DNA from: Streptomyces halobius
Lineage (GTDB): Bacteria; Actinomycetota; Actinomycetes; Streptomycetales; Streptomycetaceae
DNA: 64,000 bases
Assembly: GCF_023277745.1 (NCBI RefSeq)
Contig: NZ_CP086322.1
Coordinates: forward strand, 7,006,001-7,070,000
Reading direction: 5' to 3'
The notes beneath the pieces are model-generated. The model saw only the letters and a list, made by a program, of their open reading frames with translations, did no database searches and was not told where the DNA came from. Shown one piece after another: positions 46,965 through 56,623 of this stretch. The position numbers and the translations under genes were made by a program. Position 1 is the stretch's first letter. Each line of letters opens with the position of its first letter.

Positions 46965-46981
46965 TGATCGATGATCGATCA
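46965..46981. promoter_or_regulatory. Palindromic operator TGATCGAT-G-ATCGATCA
   Basis: A perfect 8-base inverted repeat around one central base lies between aceE and the gntR-type gene that precedes it. Position and symmetry fit a GntR/FadR-type operator controlling aceE. I did not verify other copies outside this window. Confidence 0.65.
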
Positions 46982-47009
46982 ACGCTCGGTGGGCGAATCA
47001 CCGCAGGTC

Positions 47010-47044
47010 GGCACGGGGTGCCGGATTTTTGGGCACCCCGTGCC
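47010..47044. terminator. Terminator downstream of the GntR gene
   Basis: GGCACGGGGTGCC (47010-47022) and GGCACCCCGTGCC (47032-47044) form a 13-base-pair stem with a 9-base loop, just past the regulator's stop at 47061. Confidence 0.85.
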
Positions 47045-47060
47045 AGTGCCGGTGCCGCCC

Positions 47061-47684
47061 TCAGACCCGCGGCGCGCAGCTCAGCACATGCGCCTTCAGC
47101 AGGCTCCCGATCCTCGGGTCGCGCCGCCGGAACGCGTCCACGATCTCCTGGTGATCCTGCGCGTGCGAGCGCTGCTCCGGGCTGAACCAGCGGATCGAGA
47201 GCGTCGTCCAGACCTCGATGCCCAGCGACTCCCAGGTGTGCAGCAGCACCGAGTTCCCGGCCGCCCGTACGATCTCCCGGTGGAAGGCCACCGTGTGCCG
47301 CACCTGCGCCTCCCCGTCGCCCGCCCGGTCGGCCTCCCGCAGGGACGCCACCTCGCGCTCCAGGGCCGCGGTGTCCTCCGCCAGTCGGCCGGCGGCCAGC
47401 TCCGCGGCCACCTGCTCCAGCCCGGCCCGCACCGGGTAACTCTCCTTGAGATCGTCCGCGGTCAGGTTCCGTACCCGTACGCCCTTGTTCGGTGCCGACT
47501 CGATCAGCTGCAGCGACTCCAGCTCCCGCAGCGCCTCGCGTACCGGCGTCTGGCTGACCTCCAGCTCCACCGCGATCCGCCGCTCCACGATCCGCTCGCC
47601 CGGCTGCCAGCGGCCGCTGACGATCCCCTCAAGGATGTGCTCGCGGATCTGCTCGCGCAGCGAATGGACGACGGGCGGGGTCAT
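47061..47684 (-). CDS. GntR-family regulator (FCD domain)
   Basis: The 207-residue protein has a GntR winged helix (LREQIREHILEGIVSGRWQPGERI; ELEVSQTPVREALRELESLQLI) and a C-terminal FCD ligand-binding domain (AFHREIVRAAGNSVLL; HAQDHQEIVDAFRRRD). FCD-type GntR proteins bind carboxylic acids. It is the next gene upstream of aceE, in tandem on the same strand, with a palindrome between them, so it is the probable regulator of pyruvate dehydrogenase. The ATG is at 47684. Confidence 0.92.
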   Translation of the reverse strand: MTPPVVHSLREQIREHILEGIVSGRWQPGERIVERRIAVELEVSQTPVREALRELESLQLIESAPNKGVRVRNLTADDLKESYPVRAGLEQVAAELAAGRLAEDTAALEREVASLREADRAGDGEAQVRHTVAFHREIVRAAGNSVLLHTWESLGIEVWTTLSIRWFSPEQRSHAQDHQEIVDAFRRRDPRIGSLLKAHVLSCAPRV

Positions 47685-47818
47685 GGGGTTGCTCCTTCAG
47701 AGCGGTGGTGACGAAAGCGGCAAGGAGTGAGACGGGGAGGAGCGGCGGGAGGAGTACGGGTGGTGGGGTGCCATTATCCGGGATGTCTGAAGGGCCCCGC
47801 CCGGTACCGGGATGCGCG

Positions 47819-47872
47819 AAAGGGCCGGCCCCGGTGCGTACGGGATGCGTACGTACCGGGGCCGGCCCCTTT
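47819..47872. terminator. Large terminator hairpin downstream of sucB
   Basis: AAAGGGCCGGCCCCGGT pairs with ACCGGGGCCGGCCCCTTT (one-base bulge) around a loop that itself contains CGTACG-type pairing. It lies 84 bases past the sucB stop. Confidence 0.85.
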
Positions 47873-47955
47873 CACACCTACTGCTGGGTGCCTACGGGAC
47901 CCAGCGGCCAATCTGGATCTCGTTGCGATCCTCGGTCACTCGGAGGGAGCGGCCG

Positions 47956-49668
47956 TCAGAGGCCGATCTCGGTCTCGAACTCCGCGGCCTCCAGGATCTG
48001 CTTGACCGTGGTCAGGTAGCGGGCGGCGTCGGCGCCGTCCACGAGACGGTGGTCGTAGGAGAGTGCGAGGTAGGTCATGTCGCGCACCGCGATGGTCTCG
48101 CCGAGGTCCGGGTGGTCGATGACCACCGGGCGCTTGACGGTGGCCCCGATGCCCAGGATGCCGACCTGGTTCGGGGGCACGATGACGGTGTCGAACAGGG
48201 CGCCGCGCGAGCCGGTGTTGCTGATGGTGAAGGTCGCACCGGACAGCTCGTCCGGCGTGATCTTGTTGGCCCGGACCTTGCCCGCCAGGTCCGCCGTCTT
48301 GCGGGCGATACCGGCGATGTTCAGGTCGCCGGCGTCCTTGATGACCGGGGTCATCAGGCCCTTCTCCGCGTCCACCGCGATACCGACGTTCTCGGTGTCG
48401 AAGTAGGTGATGGTGCCCTCGTCCTCGTTGATCCGGGCGTTGACGACCGGGTGGGCCTTCAGCGCCTGGACAGCGGCCTTGACGAAGAACGGCATCGGGG
48501 AGAGCTTGACGCCCTCGCGGGCCGCGAACGCCTCCTTGGCCTTGTTGCGCATCTTCATGATCTTGGTGATGTCCACCTCGACCACGGAGGTCAGCTGCGC
48601 CTGGCTGTGCAGGGCCTTCATCATGTTGTCGCCGATGGCCTTGCGGATGCGCGGCATCTTGACGGTCTGACCGCGCAGCGGGGAGACCTCCAGCGCCGGA
48701 GCCTTGGCGGCGGCCGGGGCGGCAGCGGCCGGTGCGGCGGCCCTGGCGGCCTCGGCGGCGGCGATGACGTCCTGCTTGCGGATCCGGCCACCGACGCCGG
48801 TGCCCTTGACCGTGGCGAGGTCGACGCCGCTTTCCGCGGCGAGCTTGCGCACCAGCGGGGTGACGTACGCGCCCTCACCCGCGGCCGGAGCCGGGGTGAC
48901 GGGGGCCGGAGCGGCCGGCGCCGGTGCGGGCGGGGCCGCGGGGGCCGGGGCGGCGGGCGCGGGGGCCGGTGCCGGGGCGGGCGCCGGTGCCTGTGCCGGC
49001 GCGGGTGCCGGGGCGGCAGCCGGGGCCGGGGCGGCCGGAGCCTTGGCGGCGGCCGGGGCGGCACCGGCGGCACCGATGACGGCGAGCTTCGCGCCGACCT
49101 CGGCGGTCTCGTCCTCGCCGACGACGATCTCCAGCAGGGTGCCGGACTCCGGTGCCGGGATCTCGGTGTCGACCTTGTCGGTGGAGACCTCCAGCAGCGG
49201 CTCGTCGGCCTGGACCTCCTCGCCGACCTCCTTCAGCCAGCGGGTGACGGTGCCCTCGGTGACGCTCTCGCCGAGCGCGGGGAGGACGACGTCCGTGCCC
49301 TCGGCGCCGCCCGCGGGGGCGGCGGCCGGGGCCGGAGCCTCGGGAGCCGGGGCCGGCTCGGGCTGCGGCTGCGCGGCCGGGGCGGGCGTCTCGGCGGCGG
49401 CCGGGGCAGGGGCCTCGGCCGCCGCACCGGTGCCGTCGTCGATGATGGCCAGCTCGGCGCCGACCTCCACCGTCTCGTCCTCGGCCACCTTGATGTTGGA
49501 CAGGACGCCGGCGGCAGGGGCCGGGATCTCGGTGTCGACCTTGTCGGTCGACACTTCGAGCAGCGGCTCGTCGGCCTCTACGCGCTCACCCTCGGCCTTG
49601 AGCCAGCGGGTGACGGTGCCCTCGGTGACGCTCTCGCCGAGCGCCGGAAGGGTTACGGAAACCGCCAT
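47956..49668 (-). CDS. sucB: 2-oxoacid dehydrogenase E2 (dihydrolipoyl acyltransferase)
   Basis: The 570-residue protein has two N-terminal lipoyl domains, each with the lipoylated Lys in [14 protein letters not shown] (about K43 and K170). Long Ala/Pro linkers, a peripheral subunit-binding domain ([29 protein letters not shown]) and the catalytic domain ending in [12 protein letters not shown] follow. It carries acyl groups between E1 and E3. In actinobacteria one E2 can serve both pyruvate and oxoglutarate dehydrogenase, so the sucB label is tentative as to substrate. It is 52 bases downstream of lpd. Confidence 0.94.
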   Translation of the reverse strand: MAVSVTLPALGESVTEGTVTRWLKAEGERVEADEPLLEVSTDKVDTEIPAPAAGVLSNIKVAEDETVEVGAELAIIDDGTGAAAEAPAPAAAETPAPAAQPQPEPAPAPEAPAPAAAPAGGAEGTDVVLPALGESVTEGTVTRWLKEVGEEVQADEPLLEVSTDKVDTEIPAPESGTLLEIVVGEDETAEVGAKLAVIGAAGAAPAAAKAPAAPAPAAAPAPAPAQAPAPAPAPAPAPAAPAPAAPPAPAPAAPAPVTPAPAAGEGAYVTPLVRKLAAESGVDLATVKGTGVGGRIRKQDVIAAAEAARAAAPAAAAPAAAKAPALEVSPLRGQTVKMPRIRKAIGDNMMKALHSQAQLTSVVEVDITKIMKMRNKAKEAFAAREGVKLSPMPFFVKAAVQALKAHPVVNARINEDEGTITYFDTENVGIAVDAEKGLMTPVIKDAGDLNIAGIARKTADLAGKVRANKITPDELSGATFTISNTGSRGALFDTVIVPPNQVGILGIGATVKRPVVIDHPDLGETIAVRDMTYLALSYDHRLVDGADAARYLTTVKQILEAAEFETEIGL

Positions 49669-49720
49669 GGTTTCGGTTGCTCCTTACGAATTGCGGAAAG
49701 TGGTCGCGCCCGGACTCGGG

Positions 49721-51109
49721 TCAGTCGTGGGAGTGGAGGGGCTTGCCGGCCAGGGCCAGGTGGGCCTCGCCGAGAGCCTCGTTCTGCGTCGGGTGCGCGT
49801 GCACCAGCTGCGCAACCTCGGCCGGCAGAGCCTCCCAGTTGTAGACCAGCTGGGCCTCGCCGACCTGCTCGCCCATACGGTCACCGACCATGTGGACGCC
49901 GACCACCGCACCGTCCTTGACCTGGACGAGCTTGATCTCGCCCGCGGTCTTGAGGATCCTGCTCTTGCCGTTGCCCGCGAGGTTGTACTTGAGAGCGACG
50001 ACCTTGTCGGTGCCGTACAGCTCCTTCGCCTTCGCCTCGGTGATGCCCACCGAAGCGACCTCGGGGTGGCAGTACGTCACGCGCGGCACGCCGTCGTAGT
50101 CGATCGGCACGGTCTTCAGACCGGCCAGCCGCTCCGCCACCAGCATGCCCTCGGCGAAGCCGACATGCGCGAGCTGGAGGGTCGGGACGAGGTCACCGAC
50201 GGCCGAGATGGTCGGCACGTTGGTCTGCATGTACTCGTCGACCAGGACGTAGCCGCGGTCCATCGCGACGCCCTGCTCCTCGTAGCCCAGGCCCGCCGAG
50301 ACCGGCCCGCGGCCGATCGCGACCAGCAGCACCTCGGCCTCGAAGGTCTTGCCGTCGGCGAGGGTGACCTTCACTCCGTCGGCGGTGTACTCGGCCTTGT
50401 CGAAGAAGGTGCCGAGGTTGAACTTGATGCCGCGCTTGCGGAACGCGCGCTCCAGCAGCTTGGAGCTGTTCTCGTCCTCGACCGGGACGAGGTGCTTGAG
50501 ACCCTCGACGATGGTGACGTCGGTGCCGAAGGACTTCCACGCGGAGGCGAACTCGACGCCGATGACGCCGCCGCCCAGCACGATCGCGGACTTCGGCACC
50601 CGGTCGAGCTTGAGCGCGTGGTCCGACGAGATGATGCGGTCGCCGTCGATCTCCAGGCCCGGCAGCGACTTCGGCACGGAGCCGGTCGCCAGCAGGATGT
50701 GGCGGCCCTGGACCTGCTGCCCGTTGACCGCGACGGACGTCGGGGAGGACAGCCGGCCCTCGCCCTCGATGTACGTCACCTTGCGGGAGGCGATCAGCCC
50801 CTGCAGACCCTTGTAGAGGCCCGAGACGACGTCGTCCTTGTACTTGTGGACACCCGCGATGTCGATGCCCTCGAAGCTGGTCTTGACACCGAACTGGTCG
50901 GCCTCGCGGGCCTGGTCGGCGATCTCACCGGCGTGCAGCAGGGCCTTCGTCGGGATGCAGCCGTTGTGCAGGCAGGTGCCGCCGAGCTTGTTCTTCTCGA
51001 TCAGGGCGACGTCCAGGCCCAGCTGCGCCCCGCGCAGGGCCGCGGCGTAACCACCGCTACCGCCGCCAAGGATCACTAGGTCGAAAACGGTGCTGGCGTC
51101 GTTCGCCAC
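49721..51109 (-). CDS. lpdA: Dihydrolipoyl dehydrogenase (E3)
   Basis: This flavoprotein reoxidises dihydrolipoyl groups with NAD+. The 462 residues contain the FAD motif VILGGGSGGYAAALRGAQLG, the redox disulfide GGTCLHNGCIP, the NAD-binding VLGGGVIGVEFASAW, the second FAD motif ISAVGDLV and the catalytic HAHPTQNEALGEA near the C-terminus. The GTG at 51109 has GGAGG seven bases upstream. It heads the lpd-sucB operon. Confidence 0.96.
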   Translation of the reverse strand: MANDASTVFDLVILGGGSGGYAAALRGAQLGLDVALIEKNKLGGTCLHNGCIPTKALLHAGEIADQAREADQFGVKTSFEGIDIAGVHKYKDDVVSGLYKGLQGLIASRKVTYIEGEGRLSSPTSVAVNGQQVQGRHILLATGSVPKSLPGLEIDGDRIISSDHALKLDRVPKSAIVLGGGVIGVEFASAWKSFGTDVTIVEGLKHLVPVEDENSSKLLERAFRKRGIKFNLGTFFDKAEYTADGVKVTLADGKTFEAEVLLVAIGRGPVSAGLGYEEQGVAMDRGYVLVDEYMQTNVPTISAVGDLVPTLQLAHVGFAEGMLVAERLAGLKTVPIDYDGVPRVTYCHPEVASVGITEAKAKELYGTDKVVALKYNLAGNGKSRILKTAGEIKLVQVKDGAVVGVHMVGDRMGEQVGEAQLVYNWEALPAEVAQLVHAHPTQNEALGEAHLALAGKPLHSHD

Positions 51110-51417
51110 GTCACGTCCTCCATGCATGGGTACGCCGGAGCCGGTCTCCGATGACCGGGCGGCGGCTGTTGTTCGGCCGCTTTACTTCGGCCCTGGTAAA
51201 GGGGGGCCCTGTCCTGCCGAGAACCCATCTTTGCACTTGTTGCCGGGAGACGAGACGGCGGGCCGGGCTGCGGGGCGGCTGATCAAGCGCCCCAGGGCGG
51301 TTACCGGTGCGAACGCGCGTGCGAAAGGTACCGGCGGCGCGAAGCGCCACCTGCGAAGGGTGGTGGTGGGAGACGGGTGGCGGATTTCGTTGAGGGCGAA
51401 CGTACCGGGAACGCACA

Positions 51418-51452
51418 CGTACGGCCCCTCGCCGTGAGCTCGGGGCCGTACG
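51418..51452. terminator. Terminator downstream of pepA
   Basis: CGTACGGCCCC (51418-51428) and GGGGCCGTACG (51442-51452) form an 11-base-pair stem, 28 bases past the pepA stop. The remaining gap (51110-51417) contains only the upstream region of lpd, and I see no gene. Confidence 0.8.
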
Positions 51453-51479
51453 GACAAAACAGACGAGACGGGAAAGGCC

Positions 51480-53027
51480 TCAGCCGAGGTCGCCCGCGGC
51501 GGTGCGCTCGGCGAGCCGCACCAGGGTGCGTACGGCGGAGCCGGTGCCGCCCTGGGGGGTGTAGCCCCAGGGTGAGCCCTCGTGGAAGGACGGGCCCGCG
51601 ATGTCCAGGTGCGCCCAGGGGACGTCCTCGCCGACGAACTCCTTCAGGAAGAGTCCGGCGACCAGGCCGCCGCCCATCCGCTCGCCCATGTTGGCGAGGT
51701 CGGCGACCGGCGAGTCCATGCCCTTGCGCAGATGCTCGGGCAGCGGCATCGGCCAGGACTGCTCGCCGGCCTCCTCCGCGATCTCGTGGACCGAGGCGCG
51801 GAACGCGTCGTCGTTGGCCATGATCCCGAAGTGGCGGTGGCCCAGCGCCAGCACCATCGCGCCGGTCAGCGTCGCCACGTCCACGATCGCGTCCGGCTTC
51901 TCCTCCAACGCGCGGGTCAGCGCGTCGGCCAGCACCAGCCGGCCCTCGGCGTCGGTGTTGAGCACCTCGACCGTCTTGCCGCTGTACATCGTCAGCACAT
52001 CACCGGGACGGGTGGCGCTGCCCGACGGCATGTTCTCGGCGAGCGCCAGCCAGCCCGTGACGTTCACCTCAAGGCCGAGCCGGGCGGCGGCCACGACCGC
52101 GGCGAACACCGCGGCCGCGCCGCTCATGTCGCACTTCATGGTCTCGTTGTGGCCGGCCGGCTTGAGCGAGATACCACCCGAGTCGTAGGTGATGCCCTTG
52201 CCGACCAGCGCCAGGGTCTTCTTCGCCTTGCTGTGCGTGTACGCGATCCGCACCAGCCGGGGCGGCGCCTCCGATCCCTGGCCCACGCCGAGCAGGCCGC
52301 CGTAGCCGCCCTTCTTGAGCGCCTTCTCGTCCAGCACCTCGACCTTGAGCCCGAACTCCTTGGCGGCGGCCTGCGCCTGCGCCGCGAAGGACTTCGGGTC
52401 GAGGTCGTTGGAGGGCGTATTGATCAGGTCGCGGGCGCGGTTGACCTCCGCGGCCAGCGTCTGCGCACGCTCGGCGGCGGCCTTGAACTCCTTGTCGCGC
52501 GGCTTGCCGCCGAGGATCGCGACCTCCGCCAGCGGCGCCTTGGTGTCGTTGCCCTTCTTCGCACCCTTGGCGGGCTTCGCGCCGTTGCCGTTGCTGCGGT
52601 ACGCGGTGAAGGCGTACGCGCCGAGCAGCGCGCCCTCCGAGATCGCGGCGGCCGCCTCGGCGTCCTCGACGGGGAGCGCGAAGCCGGCCTTCTTCGAGCC
52701 GTTCAGCGCGCGGGCCGCGCTGCCCGCCGCGCGCCGCAGCGCCTCGTTGTCGTAGGCGTCGCCCTTGGCCGGGGCATCGCCGAGGCCGACCGCCAGTACG
52801 ACCGGAGCCTTCAGGCTGTCGGCGGCGGGCAGCTTGGTCACCTCGCCCTCGGCACCGTTCGCGCCGAGGGTCTCCAGCACGGCGGCGAGCTTGCCGCCGA
52901 AGGCCTTGTCCACGGCCTCCGCACCGGGGGCCACGACGACGCCCTTGGCGCCCTTGGCCACGCCGACGACGACGGCGTCCGCACGCAGCGTTGCGGCGGA
53001 GGAAGTGCTGAGGGTCAGTGCAGTCAC
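51480..53027 (-). CDS. pepA: Leucyl aminopeptidase (cytosolic)
   Basis: A 515-residue M17 aminopeptidase. The signature NTDAEGRLVLADAL is complete, with the metal-binding VGKGITYDSGGISLKP and the Lys/Asp set in KCDMSGAAAVFA. The GGTGSAVRTL and LDIAGPSFHEGSPWGYTPQG regions close the active site. It removes N-terminal residues from peptides, using two divalent metals in a hexamer. The GTG at 53027 lacks a strong ribosome-binding site but matches the family N-terminus. Confidence 0.95.
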   Translation of the reverse strand: MTALTLSTSSAATLRADAVVVGVAKGAKGVVVAPGAEAVDKAFGGKLAAVLETLGANGAEGEVTKLPAADSLKAPVVLAVGLGDAPAKGDAYDNEALRRAAGSAARALNGSKKAGFALPVEDAEAAAAISEGALLGAYAFTAYRSNGNGAKPAKGAKKGNDTKAPLAEVAILGGKPRDKEFKAAAERAQTLAAEVNRARDLINTPSNDLDPKSFAAQAQAAAKEFGLKVEVLDEKALKKGGYGGLLGVGQGSEAPPRLVRIAYTHSKAKKTLALVGKGITYDSGGISLKPAGHNETMKCDMSGAAAVFAAVVAAARLGLEVNVTGWLALAENMPSGSATRPGDVLTMYSGKTVEVLNTDAEGRLVLADALTRALEEKPDAIVDVATLTGAMVLALGHRHFGIMANDDAFRASVHEIAEEAGEQSWPMPLPEHLRKGMDSPVADLANMGERMGGGLVAGLFLKEFVGEDVPWAHLDIAGPSFHEGSPWGYTPQGGTGSAVRTLVRLAERTAAGDLG

Positions 53028-53251
53028 GGTGATAAAGGTCCTGTTCCGTCGGGGAATCCGTATTGCGCCTTGAGCGCTGCTGCGGCCGAGCCTACGCTCG
53101 GCGGCGCCGCGAGGCCCTGTCAGATACCGTCCGACTCGCCCCGCGTGGCCTGCGGATGGCTCGTTTCCCCTGGTGAAGGGCGCTCAATCGGCCAGCGTGC
53201 CGGGGGTGTTGGGGAGGACGACGGGAGTCCGACGACCCTGGGTTCTTCGGT

Positions 53252-54055
53252 TCAGCCGAGCGCGAGCACGATCAGCGCGGTGAGCCCGGCGCTCTCCGCG
53301 AGCGCGCCGAACACATCACCGGTCACCCCGCCGAACCGCCGCCGGCAGTGCCGCAGCACCAGTTCGGCGAGCCCGAGGCCGGCCGTCACCGCCAGGGCGG
53401 TGTGCAGCGCGCCGTACGGGCCCCGCAGCGCGCCCGCGGCGGCACACAGGGCGGTCACCAGCGCTGCGCAGAGCAGCGCGGCGCGCGCCGGAACGGTGCC
53501 CGCGACCGCCGCGCCCAGCCCCTCCGGCCGGGCGGCCGGCACCCCCGCACGCGAGGCGAGGGTCAGCGCGCAGCGCGCCACGACCGCCGCGACGGCGGCC
53601 GCCAGAGCGCCGCGCGCCCAGCCGTCCGCGTACAGCTCGTACAGCGCGGCCACCTGGGCCAGCAGGGTGAACAGCAGCGTGATGACCCCGAACGGGCCGA
53701 TATCGGACTGCTTCATGATGCGCAGCGCGTCCTCGGCGGGCTTGCCGCTGCCCAGGCCGTCGGCGGTGTCGGCGAGCCCGTCCAGATGCAGCCCGCGGGT
53801 GAGCGCGGCGGGCACCGCGGCGCTGCCGACCGCGGCGAGCAGCGGGCCGCCGCCGAGCAGCAGCAGCGCCCCGCCGAGCGCCGCCGCGCACAGCCCGACG
53901 ACCAGCCCGGCCAGCGGCGCGCAGAGCATCCCGCCGCGCGCGGTCGCCCGGTCCCAGCGGCCGACGCGTACGGGGAGCACGGTCAGTGTCCCGAAGGCGA
54001 ACCGCAGGGCGTCGCCGGGGGCCGCCGGCAGGGACGTGTCGGGGGTGTCGGTCAC
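53252..54055 (-). CDS. cobS: Adenosylcobinamide-GDP ribazoletransferase
   Basis: CobS joins adenosylcobinamide-GDP and alpha-ribazole in the last step of cobalamin assembly. The 267-residue integral membrane protein has the family motifs RGLHLDGLADTADGLGSG, the KQSDIGPFGVI block, and the final SAGLTALIVLALG. Several hydrophobic helices cover residues 40-75, 115-140, 150-170, 185-205 and 235-265. It starts at GTG 54055, ten bases from the rhomboid-like gene's stop, in an apparent operon. Confidence 0.94.
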   Translation of the reverse strand: MTDTPDTSLPAAPGDALRFAFGTLTVLPVRVGRWDRATARGGMLCAPLAGLVVGLCAAALGGALLLLGGGPLLAAVGSAAVPAALTRGLHLDGLADTADGLGSGKPAEDALRIMKQSDIGPFGVITLLFTLLAQVAALYELYADGWARGALAAAVAAVVARCALTLASRAGVPAARPEGLGAAVAGTVPARAALLCAALVTALCAAAGALRGPYGALHTALAVTAGLGLAELVLRHCRRRFGGVTGDVFGALAESAGLTALIVLALG

Positions 54056-54064
54056 CGCGGCAGG

Positions 54065-54787
54065 CTAACCCGGCTCGTACGGCGTTCCATTGCCGGCCCC
54101 GATCGTCTCGCGCCGCAGCAGCTCCCACGCCGCGCACAGCACCAGCACCACCAGCACCGCCGCGACATGCTCCTTGCCCGCCAGGTTGTTCTTGATGAAC
54201 ACGACCTCGAAGACCATCGCGGCCACCACCAGCGCACAGGTCAGCCAGGCGCGATAACGCCAGCAGACGAAGACCGCGAGGCCCACCACGGCCGCCGACG
54301 GACCGGTGTCGATGACATACGCGTCGGACCCGGGAAGTCCGATGGGGCTTTCCGGACCGATCCAGATGCCGATCCGGGCATATATCGTCCCGGCGAGTGT
54401 GGCGGCATAGGCGACCAGCATCATCAGCCGCCAGCCGATACAGATCTCGGCGATTCCGAATACCACGAGTATCTGCGCCAGCGCACCCCAGACCGGCAGA
54501 TCCAGCGCGGGCACGAAAATCGACAGCGGAGTGCGCAGCAGGGCCAGCCAGATGTGCTCGTCGGCCTGCACGGATCCGATGTTCTGGACCGGTTGATAGC
54601 CCCAGGGCTGATTCTGTACGAGCTGGAAAATCAGGGTCAGACATACCGCGGTGAGCGTCACCGGAACGGCCCGCAATTTCTTCGCGGCGAGCGTGGACCA
54701 CACCGTTCCCAGGAGCGGTCCCCACTCGGCACGCGCGGCGCGACGCAGCACGGATACCCCCCGCCGCTCCGCCCGTGCCTCAGTCAT
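54065..54787 (-). CDS. Rhomboid-like membrane protein
   Basis: The 240-residue protein has about six hydrophobic helices and the general layout of rhomboid-like proteins. I see no clear GxSx catalytic serine motif, so protease activity is doubtful. Its ATG overlaps the stop of the lysyltransferase-like gene (ATGA), which couples translation. It is therefore probably a partner of that membrane enzyme, and it precedes cobS in the same direction. Confidence 0.7.
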   Translation of the reverse strand: MTEARAERRGVSVLRRAARAEWGPLLGTVWSTLAAKKLRAVPVTLTAVCLTLIFQLVQNQPWGYQPVQNIGSVQADEHIWLALLRTPLSIFVPALDLPVWGALAQILVVFGIAEICIGWRLMMLVAYAATLAGTIYARIGIWIGPESPIGLPGSDAYVIDTGPSAAVVGLAVFVCWRYRAWLTCALVVAAMVFEVVFIKNNLAGKEHVAAVLVVLVLCAAWELLRRETIGAGNGTPYEPG

Positions 54788-56544
54788 CTCACGTTCTCCA
54801 AATGCTTGCGGTGCAGCCATTTCGGCAGACCGGGTGCTTCGAGGAATCCCTCGGCGCGAGCGGCGGCTATACCGATGCGCAGCAAATCGGTGCTCTTTTC
54901 GAAGAGCATGTACCGGGGTTCCCAGATGGGGTGGTATTTCGCATTGGCGCGATAGAGCGATTCGATCTGCCACCACCGGGAGAAGAAGCTGAGCAGCGAG
55001 CGCCACAGGCGCAGCACCGGACCCGCGCCGAGTCGCGATCCACGTTCGAAGACGGAGCGGAACATCGCGAAGTTCAGTGAGATCTGAGTGATCTCCACCT
55101 CTTTCGCGCGCTGGATCATCTCCAGGACCACGAACTCCATAAGGCCGTTGTCGGAATCCCGGTCGCGCCGCATCAGATCCAGTGAGAGCCCCTTGGCGCC
55201 CCAGGGGACGAAGCTGAGCAGGGCGCGCAGCTCGCCGTTTCCGTCGGTGCATTCGAGCATCACACAGCGCCCGTCCCCGGGGTCGCCGAGCCGGCCGAGC
55301 GCCATGGAGAAGCCGCGCTCGGTCTCCCCGTCGCGCCAGTCGTCGGCCAGCCGCAGCAGCCGGTCCATCTCCGCCGCCGGTATGTCCTCATGGCGCCGGA
55401 TACGGACGCTGTAGCCGGCCCGCTGGACCCGGTTGTACGCCTGCCGGACGGTGCGCATCGCACGGCCGCTCAGCGTGAACTGCTCGGTCTCCACGATCGC
55501 TTCGTCGCCGAGCTCCAGCGCGTCCAGCCCGTGCCGGGCGTAGATCGTGCCGCCTTCCTCGCCGGCGCCCATCACGGCCGGTGCCCAGCCGTGCGCGCGG
55601 GCCTCGGCCAGCCACCGGTCGATCGCGCCGGGCCACGCCTCGGGATCGCCCAGCGGGTCGCCGGAGGCCAGCGACACCCCGCCGACGACGCGGTAGGTGA
55701 CCGCCGCCTTGCCGCTGGGGGAGAACAGCACGCTCTTGTCGCGGCGCAGCGCGAAATAGCCCAGCGAATCCCGGTCGCCGTGCCGCGCCAGGAGGGCCCG
55801 CAGCCGCTCCTCGTCGTCCTCGGTGAGCAGGTCGGTGCTGCGTACGGACCGGAACGCCGCCCACAGCACGGCCATCAGCAGTGCCGCACTCAGCACGTTG
55901 ATGACGACATCGACCCAGTTCGGGGTGTCGATCCCGGGGAACGCGCGGTCGTCGGCGGCGAGCGACACCAGCCGCATCACGCCGTACCGCCAGCGCTGCA
56001 GGAACGTCGCCGACCCGGCGGACGCGTCCTGGGCGGTGTTGGTGACGTCCACCAGCAGCGCCGCCAGCAGCGAGGCGGCCAGCAGCCCGCCGGCGGCGGT
56101 GACCGCGGCCAGCTTCGGGTTGGCGCGGTCGCCCTTCGCGTAGAACTCCCGGCGGCCGACGACCAGCGCCCCGAAGAACAGCAGCGTCAGCGCCAGCGAC
56201 ACCCAGTTCTGCGTATGCCCCCGGAACTCCGGCGCGGTCGCCAGCGCGACCCCGAACAGCAGCAGAAGCAGCCCGGACAGCACCAGGTTCAGGATCCACG
56301 CCGCGCGCTTGCGCCGCCGCAGCGTCACCGACAGGAACAGCGAGAAGGCGCCGGACGCGAAGCCCGCGGTGAGCAGATACGGGGTGAAGAACTCCTCGAC
56401 GTTGTGCCGGCGGATGTCGTTGCCGAACGACACCCACACCGCGCTCAGGAGATTCACGAAGGTGACGATGCGCAGATACCAGACACCGAACGCGGCGCCG
56501 CGCTGTGACCAGGGGCCGCGGGGGCGGTCTTCATCCGGACTCAA
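54784..56544 (-). CDS. Lysyl-phosphatidylglycerol synthase-like membrane protein (DUF2156)
   Basis: The 586-residue protein has five or six N-terminal transmembrane helices (about 25-195) and a C-terminal cytosolic GNAT-type aminoacyltransferase domain of the DUF2156/MprF type. Motifs include SLGYFALRRDKSVLFSPSG, GDPLGDPEAWPGAIDRWL, and near the end YRANAKYHPIWEPRYMLFE. Such enzymes attach amino acids to phosphatidylglycerol and protect the membrane from cationic peptides. The TTG start at 56544 is well supported by GGAG seven bases upstream. It is coupled to the rhomboid-like gene. Confidence 0.88.
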   Translation of the reverse strand: MSPDEDRPRGPWSQRGAAFGVWYLRIVTFVNLLSAVWVSFGNDIRRHNVEEFFTPYLLTAGFASGAFSLFLSVTLRRRKRAAWILNLVLSGLLLLLFGVALATAPEFRGHTQNWVSLALTLLFFGALVVGRREFYAKGDRANPKLAAVTAAGGLLAASLLAALLVDVTNTAQDASAGSATFLQRWRYGVMRLVSLAADDRAFPGIDTPNWVDVVINVLSAALLMAVLWAAFRSVRSTDLLTEDDEERLRALLARHGDRDSLGYFALRRDKSVLFSPSGKAAVTYRVVGGVSLASGDPLGDPEAWPGAIDRWLAEARAHGWAPAVMGAGEEGGTIYARHGLDALELGDEAIVETEQFTLSGRAMRTVRQAYNRVQRAGYSVRIRRHEDIPAAEMDRLLRLADDWRDGETERGFSMALGRLGDPGDGRCVMLECTDGNGELRALLSFVPWGAKGLSLDLMRRDRDSDNGLMEFVVLEMIQRAKEVEITQISLNFAMFRSVFERGSRLGAGPVLRLWRSLLSFFSRWWQIESLYRANAKYHPIWEPRYMLFEKSTDLLRIGIAAARAEGFLEAPGLPKWLHRKHLENVR

Positions 56545-56623
56545 GCGACTTCTCCCATTAAGCGTGATCTTATGGGGCGTCGCGGACGGTCCGGATGCGG
56601 CCGCCGGCCGCGGCCGGCGCCGC

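Noticed and set aside
44087..47185. A 1032-codon open frame on the plus strand
   Set aside because: It lies antisense to aceE, whose family motifs are complete. Long antisense frames are normal in high-GC DNA with strong third-position bias.
47812..49920. A 702-codon plus-strand frame rich in Gly and Arg
   Set aside because: It is the antisense of the Ala/Pro linker region of sucB and has no family features.
51582..54068. An 828-codon plus-strand frame
   Set aside because: It is antisense to pepA and cobS, both clearly real genes.
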